DNA of 26,612 bases from JANQKX01 sp039028695 (GTDB taxonomy: Bacteria > Pseudomonadota > Alphaproteobacteria > Kiloniellales > Kiloniellaceae). How positions within the stretch are numbered: the first letter of the stretch is position 1; every line of letters begins with the position of its first letter. The position numbers and the translations under genes are program-made. The notes beneath the pieces were generated by a model, which searched no databases, had not been told where the DNA came from, and was given only the letters and a program-made list of their open reading frames with translations. The stretch is taken from NCBI GenBank assembly GCA_039028695.1, contig JBCCHN010000066.1:1-26612 (forward strand), in the 5' to 3' direction. Positions 21,698-26,612 of this stretch are shown one piece after another.

Positions 21698-22559
21698 GAA
21701 GCGCCACCAGCTGAGCCGTCGCCGGCCCGGCCCCGCTGACCGGTGAGCGGGTGACAAAAAAGCTGGAGCGGTAAGTGCCGCCCGCTTCCAGGCGCAAGAG
21801 GGCCAACTCCCCGCTGGCCAAGCCGGTTGCCACATCATGGCGGGGCAAGCGACCGAAACAGAGCCCGGCCCGGATGAGGCGCAGGGCCGCCTCGGCATTG
21901 CTGACGGACCAGCGCCGCGTGGGCGACAGCCAGCCCCGGGAGAGATCCTGCGGACCGGAATCTCGAATCACCACCTGTACACCCTGCTCCAGATCCTGGG
22001 GCGACAAGGGCCGCTCCAGCCCGGCCAGGCGATGCCCGCGGCCGGCCACCATGACGAATTCGACCTCCAGAAGGGGATCGGCCAAATAGCCCGGCGGGCA
22101 CGCCAAGCCAATGGCCAGATCGGCGGCGCCGCTGATCAAAAGGTCGTTGACCCCGGAAAGGGCGGCCTCGTGCACCTCTAAACGGGTGCCGGCGGCATTG
22201 CGCTCAAAATCCTCCAAGGCCTGAATAAGCAATCTTTGAGGAAAGGCCGTATCCACCGCCAGGCGTACTGTCGCCTCGCGCCCCGCCGCGAGTTGGGCCG
22301 CCAGGGCTTCCAGGTCCCGCGCATTTTCCAACAAGCGCTTGGCCCGTTCCAGCAAGACCTCGCCAGCCGGGCTCACGGCGGCCCGGCGCCCGACCCGGAC
22401 CAGTAGCGCCACGCCCAAGCCCTCTTGGAGCTGAGCGATCAGATAGCTGACCGTGGATTGGCTCTTACCCAGGTGATCGGCGGCCGCGGTGACACTGCCC
22501 CGCGCCGCCACCGCCGCCAGGGCCTGCCACTGTTCCAGGGTGGTTTTTTGCTCTATCAT
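21663..22559 (-). CDS. LysR-family transcriptional regulator, YhaJ-like by context
   Basis: The 298-residue LTTR has the N-terminal winged helix-turn-helix (WQALAAVAARGSVTAAADHL then KSQSTVSYLIAQLQEGLG, residues 9-48) and a C-terminal ligand-binding domain. It is divergent from a pirin followed by a glutathionyl-hydroquinone reductase. In E. coli the LysR regulator yhaJ sits beside the pirin yhaK and near the reductase yqjG, so it probably senses aromatic or quinone stress and controls its neighbours. The 106-bp AT-rich gap contains a GTTC-N9-GAAC dyad and several TCGA motifs. Confidence 0.92.
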   Translation of the reverse strand: MIEQKTTLEQWQALAAVAARGSVTAAADHLGKSQSTVSYLIAQLQEGLGVALLVRVGRRAAVSPAGEVLLERAKRLLENARDLEALAAQLAAGREATVRLAVDTAFPQRLLIQALEDFERNAAGTRLEVHEAALSGVNDLLISGAADLAIGLACPPGYLADPLLEVEFVMVAGRGHRLAGLERPLSPQDLEQGVQVVIRDSGPQDLSRGWLSPTRRWSVSNAEAALRLIRAGLCFGRLPRHDVATGLASGELALLRLEAGGTYRSSFFVTRSPVSGAGPATAQLVALLKDRAAAWTGQ

Positions 22560-22665
22560 CGAATATTTCGTTCATATCAATCGAACAATACCTCTTAATA
22601 ATCGACTATATCGAATTATCTTAGTGGTCAAGATCAAAGCCTCTATTGTTGGAAGGGAGCCCATC
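22560..22665. promoter_or_regulatory. Divergent LysR/pirin control region
   Basis: An AT-rich 106-bp gap with a GTTC-N9-GAAC dyad (22570-22586) and recurring TCGA motifs (22581-22584, 22602-22605, 22611-22614), in the place where an LTTR normally binds to regulate itself and the divergent gene. Confidence 0.45.
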
Positions 22666-23508
22666 ATGACCTTTCGGAATGTCATCCAAAAAAGCCGGGG
22701 CCAAGCGGCCACCGAGGGCGCAGGCGTTAAGATCAGGCGCTTTATCGCCACGGCGGACCTGCCACAGATCGATCCTTTTTTGCTGTTGGACGAATTCAAG
22801 AGCGACAGGACCGAGGATTTTATCGCCGGCTTTCCCCCTCACCCTCACCGGGGCTTCGAGACCGTGACCTATATGCTGCGCGGGCGCTCACGCCATAAGG
22901 ATTCCACCGGCGCCGAGGGGCTATTGCAGTCGGGCGACGTGCAGTGGATGACCGCCGGAAGAGGCGTGATCCATAGCGAAATGCCCGAGGCCGCCGATGG
23001 GGAGCTATGGGGCTATCAGCTGTGGGTCAACCTGCCGGCGGCGCAAAAGATGATCGCTCCGCGCTATCAGGATATCCCCGCAGCCAAAATCCCCGAGGTG
23101 ACCCTACCGGGCGGCACGGCCAAGGTCATCGCCGGCACGCTCTTAGACACCACCAGCCCGGCGGATAGCATCACGGGCATCACCTATTTGGATGTAAGCC
23201 TGGAGGACGGCGCTGCCTTCTCCCATGGCCTCGCCCAGAGATTGGCGCAAGACGACGCGGCCTTCCTTTTTGTCATTGAGGGGAGCGCAGCCATCGGAAC
23301 GGCCGACGCGACTTTGGATGCCGGAGAGCTGGGCCACCTGGGGAGCGGTGACGAGATCTATCTTCAGGCAAAGGGTCCCACCCGGTTCTTGCTCGTGGCC
23401 GGCACGCCGTTGCGCGAGCCAATTGCCCGGGGCGGCCCCTTTGTCATGAACAGCCGAGCAGAAATCCAACAGGCCTTTGTCGACTATCAAAACGGCCAAC
23501 TGGCCTAA
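22666..23508 (+). CDS. Pirin family protein, quercetinase-type bicupin
   Basis: The 280-residue protein has the N-terminal pirin cupin with the metal-binding residues in FPPHPHRGFETVTYMLRG and DVQWMTAGRGVIHSEMP, and a C-terminal pirin domain ending in PFVMNSRAEIQQAF. Bacterial pirins bind an iron or similar metal and several oxidise quercetin. ATG 22666 is chosen because GGAAGGGAG lies ahead of it and the pirin fold begins at once; the longer open frame upstream runs through the regulator promoter. It is followed 29 bp later by the hydroquinone reductase and likely co-transcribed with it. Confidence 0.93.
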   Translation: MTFRNVIQKSRGQAATEGAGVKIRRFIATADLPQIDPFLLLDEFKSDRTEDFIAGFPPHPHRGFETVTYMLRGRSRHKDSTGAEGLLQSGDVQWMTAGRGVIHSEMPEAADGELWGYQLWVNLPAAQKMIAPRYQDIPAAKIPEVTLPGGTAKVIAGTLLDTTSPADSITGITYLDVSLEDGAAFSHGLAQRLAQDDAAFLFVIEGSAAIGTADATLDAGELGHLGSGDEIYLQAKGPTRFLLVAGTPLREPIARGGPFVMNSRAEIQQAFVDYQNGQLA

Positions 23509-23537
23509 CTCACACTGCATAGGAAAAGGATCGAAAA

Positions 23538-24524
23538 ATGGGTTTACTTGTTGACGGTCAGTGGCAGGATCAGTGGTACGATACCAAATCCACACGCGGC
23601 CACTTTGAAAGAAAAGCATCACAATTTCGCAATTGGGTGACACCCGACGGCCAAGCCGGCCCCAGTGGCGAAGGCGGCTTTCCGGCAGCAGCAGGGCGTT
23701 ATCACCTTTATGTCTCCTACGCTTGTCCCTGGGCCCACCGGACCTTGATCTTCCGCAAGCTAAAGGGCCTGGAGAACATGGTCAACCTGTCGGTGGTGCA
23801 TTGGTATATGGCGCAAGACGGCTGGACCTTTGCACAGGGACCGGGCGTCATCCCCGACCCCCTCCACGGCGCCGACGTCCTTCACCAAGTTTATACGGCA
23901 GCCGATCCCACCTATAGCGGACGGGTCACCGTGCCCGTTCTGTGGGACAAGGAACGGGGCACCATCGTCTCCAACGAGTCCTCGGAAATCATTCGCATGT
24001 TCAACAGCGCCTTTGACGGTATAGGCGCCGCGCCGGGCGATTTTTATCCACAAGACCTACGCCAGGAAATCGATGCCCTCAACGAGCCTATCTATAGCGC
24101 GGTGAACAACGGGGTTTACCGCGCCGGCTTCGCAACCACGCAAGAGGCCTATGAGGAGGCGGTGACCGCGTTGTTCGAGCGGCTGGATATTTTAGAAGAA
24201 CGGCTCACTAACCGGCGTTACCTGTTGGGCGACCGGGTCACCGAGGCGGACTGGCGACTTTTCACCACCCTGCTGCGCTTCGACCCGGTTTATGTGGGAC
24301 ACTTTAAATGCAACATTCGCCGCCTGGCCGACTATCCGAACCTTTGGGGCTACGTCCGCGACCTCTATCAACAGCCCGGCATCGCCGAGACGGTTCACAT
24401 GGACCACATCAAAAATCACTACTACGGCAGCCACAAGACCATCAACCCCACCGGCGTGGTCCCCGTCGGCCCGGAGATTGACTTCAGCGCGCCCCATGGG
24501 CGGGCGGCATTGGGTCGGGCGTGA
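23538..24524 (+). CDS. yqjG: Glutathionyl-hydroquinone reductase (YqjG/Xi-class GST)
   Basis: The 328-residue protein shows the Xi-class glutathione transferase signature: the catalytic C63 in YACPWAHRTL, a downstream VNLSVVHWYM, the thioredoxin-fold PVLWDKERGTIVSNESSEIIRMFN and an all-helical C-terminal domain with TEADWRLFTTLLRFDPVYVGHFKCN. These enzymes reduce glutathionyl-hydroquinones to hydroquinones in quinone detoxification. AGGAAAAGGA precedes the ATG. Pairing with a pirin and a LysR gene fits a quinone or aromatic stress role. Confidence 0.94.
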   Translation: MGLLVDGQWQDQWYDTKSTRGHFERKASQFRNWVTPDGQAGPSGEGGFPAAAGRYHLYVSYACPWAHRTLIFRKLKGLENMVNLSVVHWYMAQDGWTFAQGPGVIPDPLHGADVLHQVYTAADPTYSGRVTVPVLWDKERGTIVSNESSEIIRMFNSAFDGIGAAPGDFYPQDLRQEIDALNEPIYSAVNNGVYRAGFATTQEAYEEAVTALFERLDILEERLTNRRYLLGDRVTEADWRLFTTLLRFDPVYVGHFKCNIRRLADYPNLWGYVRDLYQQPGIAETVHMDHIKNHYYGSHKTINPTGVVPVGPEIDFSAPHGRAALGRA

Positions 24525-24617
24525 CACAGTTGACCCCCGCTCTCGCGCGAAGATCCGCGGCATTGGTGCGCCATTTCTGCTTAGGCTTAGGATGAATTGG
24601 CAGCGACAATTTACGAA

Positions 24618-24647
24618 AAAGACAAGGCCGGCACGGGGCCGGCCTTG
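24618..24647 (-). terminator. Rho-independent terminator of the fasciclin gene
   Basis: A perfect 10-bp stem (CAAGGCCGGC at 24623-24632, GCCGGCCTTG at 24638-24647) with a 5-nt loop; on the minus strand it is followed by GTCTTTTTCG, giving the U-run. It lies about 25 bp beyond the fasciclin stop. Confidence 0.85.
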
Positions 24648-24672
24648 CCAGATACCATCGGTTTTTCCAACC

Positions 24673-25158
24673 TCACTTCGGTAACACGACAGTGTCGATC
24701 ACATGGATCACCCCATTGGAGGTCTCCAGATCAGCTGAAATAACCTTGGCATCATCGACCCGCACACCATCGGTGGCATCCACCGAGAGCTTGCTGCCTT
24801 GGACGGTTTCAACCATTGCCTTCTGACCGGCGATGTCACTGGACATAATTTTGCCCGGCACAACGTGGTACGTCAGGACGGCGACGAGCTGGTCTTTATT
24901 TTCCGGCTTGAGAAGATCTTCCACAGTGCCCGCCGGGAGCTTAGCAAAAGCTTCATCGGTGGGTGCAAAAACGGTGAAGGGGCCATCGCCCTTTAAGGTA
25001 TCGACAAGACCGGCCGCCTTTACCGCAGCAACCAAAGTCTCAAATTGGCCGGTCGATACGGCCGAATCCACAATGTCTGCAGCCTTGGCGGCGACGGCTC
25101 CAAAAGCCAACGGGATCGCCGCGACGGCGGCAATGAAAGAACGGCGTAGGAATGTCAC
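24673..25158 (-). CDS. Secreted fasciclin (FAS1)-domain protein
   Basis: The 161-residue protein has an N-terminal signal (LRRSFIAAVAAIPLAFGAVAA ends near AKA; the RRSFIA stretch is Tat-like) and a single FAS1 domain with both conserved boxes: FTVFAPTDEAFAKLP (H1) and GVIHVIDTVVLP (H2), plus the YH pair in VLTYHVVPGK. FAS1 proteins of this size are exported and often involved in adhesion or envelope stress, but the function is unspecific. The start is GTG at 25158, fixed by GAAGGAGA about eight bases upstream. It is monocistronic with a good terminator. Confidence 0.92.
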   Translation of the reverse strand: MTFLRRSFIAAVAAIPLAFGAVAAKAADIVDSAVSTGQFETLVAAVKAAGLVDTLKGDGPFTVFAPTDEAFAKLPAGTVEDLLKPENKDQLVAVLTYHVVPGKIMSSDIAGQKAMVETVQGSKLSVDATDGVRVDDAKVISADLETSNGVIHVIDTVVLPK

Positions 25159-25467
25159 TGAAAGTCTCCTTCGGAATGGTGTGTCATAAAATCAAAATCA
25201 CTCTTCTTTACGGATCGTGCTTGCGTTTGGATCATTCGACATGACGTTTTCCACCGCAGCCATTGGCACGACGCATCTGTCTTCGGTTTTAAGCGACCTT
25301 AAATTTTCTTGGTTCTTTGAATCGGAAGATCCGCTAAGTTGCGCCTAACCATAGTCGGTTCTGGGGTCTTGGCATCAAGGCTCGGTCCATAGAGTTCAAA
25401 TAACCGGCGTACCAAGGCGATTGGGGCGCCGGGACCAGTTTTCTTTAAGATCGCTTTAGCTTAGGTC
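25159..25467. other. Divergent intergenic region
   Basis: The 309 bp between the divergent fasciclin and DUF900-like genes must hold both promoters. I found no ORF, RNA or strong repeat in it. Confidence 0.4.
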
Positions 25468-26612
25468 ATGGGGAATATGAGACTTTTATCGTCCTTTCGG
25501 CACCTAATGACAGTTTTGAGAATCCTTTGTATGGGCGCCTTAGTCGGGGCCTGTTCGACGCCGCCAAGCCTAATGGAAACACCTGCCTTGCTGCGCGGAC
25601 AGGGAACGGCGAATTTCGATAAGGTGCCGTCGGCCCATCAAAACGACAGGGTCGAGATTTTCTATGCAACAGATCGAGCGTCGACCACATCGGAAGATGG
25701 GCTTGAATACACCGGCCAGCGCGGCCGGAACTTGGTGCTGGGAATCGCCAAGGTAGAGATTGGACAGGGATTGCTTAGTTGGCCGAGCCTTGTGCGCGAA
25801 TCCCTGGCCGAGGCGCGCACCGCCGCGCTGCCGATGAAAGTCGTCAGCCGGGAAGAAGTGGGAACCTTAAAGGAATCGATCTTTTTTCTCGATCCCGCCT
25901 TCGCCCGTGAGGAGAATGAAGCGGAAGAGGCCGCCTTTGCCAGCCGCATGAACGCGCGGCTGGAAACATCGCGCAGCCAGGACGTTTACGTTTTCGTCTC
26001 TCCTTTCAAACATAGCTTCGATGACTCGGCCGTAGTGGCGGCTGAATTTTTCCATTTCATGGGCAGAGATGGTGCCTTTATGGTCTATTCCTGGCCCTCA
26101 GAGCGCTCCAACCTGTCCTATTTCCAAGCAACGGAGAACGCCTATTTTACCGTTAGAAGTCTGCGCGAGCTCATCCGCTTCTTGGCAGACAGGACCGATG
26201 CCCGGGAAATCCACCTGATGACCTATTCGGCAGGCGCGCGGGTGTTGAGTTATGCGCTGCACGGCTTGCGCCTTCAAAGCGATGCGTTGGATGAGGTCAC
26301 GGTCCGTGAAAAGTTTCGAATTGGTCAGGTCATTTGCACCGGCCCCGACCTGGATAGCGATGTCTTTCGCAACCAGTATCAAGATGGCACAGCCGATCTG
26401 GCGGACCAGATTACGATCTATACCACTGGTAAAGACCGGGCGTTGCGGACCGCACGTTTCGTGTTCGGCGGCGAGCGCTTAGGGTCGACCCAAGCCAAGA
26501 GCCTCAGGGCCGCGACCATCGACCATCTGAGGAAGGAGGAGCAGACGAACTTCGTCATCGTCTCAAACACCGAGCGCATCGATAAAGATAACTCCCACGG
26601 CTACTATCGCGA
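25468..26612 (+). CDS. DUF900-like alpha/beta-hydrolase lipoprotein, cut by window end
   Basis: The frame is open from ATG 25468 to the last base, so the C-terminus lies outside. The first 28 or so residues form a lipoprotein signal ending in LVGAC-STPP. The rest follows the DUF900 alpha/beta-hydrolase pattern: VEIFYATDR, a strand ending in VYVFVSPFKHSFDDSAVVAAE, GAFMVYSWPS and the nucleophile elbow MTYSAGARVLSYAL. In typical members the first strand ends in HGYN and the elbow is HSMG; here they read SPFK and YSAG, so the oxyanion hole is altered although the Ser is kept. ATG 25477 and 25507 are alternative starts. Confidence 0.82.
   Translation, partial: MGNMRLLSSFRHLMTVLRILCMGALVGACSTPPSLMETPALLRGQGTANFDKVPSAHQNDRVEIFYATDRASTTSEDGLEYTGQRGRNLVLGIAKVEIGQGLLSWPSLVRESLAEARTAALPMKVVSREEVGTLKESIFFLDPAFAREENEAEEAAFASRMNARLETSRSQDVYVFVSPFKHSFDDSAVVAAEFFHFMGRDGAFMVYSWPSERSNLSYFQATENAYFTVRSLRELIRFLADRTDAREIHLMTYSAGARVLSYALHGLRLQSDALDEVTVREKFRIGQVICTGPDLDSDVFRNQYQDGTADLADQITIYTTGKDRALRTARFVFGGERLGSTQAKSLRAATIDHLRKEEQTNFVIVSNTERIDKDNSHGYYR

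Noticed and set aside
22489..22665. 59-residue N-terminal extension of the pirin
   Set aside because: It would cross the LysR coding start and the divergent promoter. ATG 22666 has a good ribosome site and starts the pirin fold directly.

Overview
The window looks like a chromosomal segment of an alphaproteobacterium, possibly Rhodospirillales-like. The reasons are GC-rich coding DNA, Tat leaders, occasional GTG starts, and gene families typical of that class. There is no rRNA or other taxonomic marker, so this is inference. I saw no tRNA, rRNA, insertion sequence or CRISPR array.

Bases 1-15304 are dominated by a bacterial microcompartment (BMC) locus. After the tail of an isochorismatase-family hydrolase (1-504) comes a Tat-secreted polyamine-type ABC importer (881-4907) with a short-chain dehydrogenase (4968-5732). 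Then, on the minus strand, lie an exported protein and a lipoprotein of unknown function (5756-7459), an AraC-type regulator (7566-8708) and an APH-fold small-molecule kinase (8780-9805). Divergent from the kinase is the core operon (10038-15304): class III aminotransferase-fold enzyme (probable phospho-lyase), CoA-acylating aldehyde dehydrogenase with a C-terminal encapsulation helix, permuted BMC-T shell protein, a small protein of unknown function, BMC-P vertex protein, BMC-H shell protein and a second BMC-T. This gene set matches the RMM / aminoacetone-utilisation type of microcompartment known from Mycobacterium and Rhodococcus. The inferred route is: uptake of an amino alcohol or amino ketone, aminoacetone/1-amino-2-propanol interconversion by the dehydrogenase, phosphorylation by the kinase, elimination of phosphate and ammonia by the phospho-lyase to propionaldehyde, and oxidation to propionyl-CoA inside the shell. 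No B12-dependent lyase, phosphotransacylase or alcohol dehydrogenase is present.

The importer operon, the kinase-regulator operon and the core operon are each preceded by a pair of TGTCAA-type half-sites spaced exactly 21 bp apart in direct orientation. That is the architecture expected for an AraC-family activator, and the regulator encoded in the locus is the obvious candidate. This is the strongest new observation here.

Bases 15305-18550 hold unrelated, less GC-rich genes: a HAD phosphatase, an RTX calcium-binding secreted protein with about 22 uninterrupted nonapeptide repeats, and a helical hypothetical protein. Bases 18554-26612 are ordinary accessory and stress genes: a divergent GlxA-type regulator and DJ-1/PfpI pair, a MOSC-like gene relic, an exported alpha/beta hydrolase preceded by three palindromes, a LysR-pirin-glutathionyl-hydroquinone reductase group resembling E. 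coli yqjG/yhaJ/yhaK, a fasciclin-domain protein with a clear terminator, and the start of a DUF900-like lipoprotein hydrolase cut by the window end.
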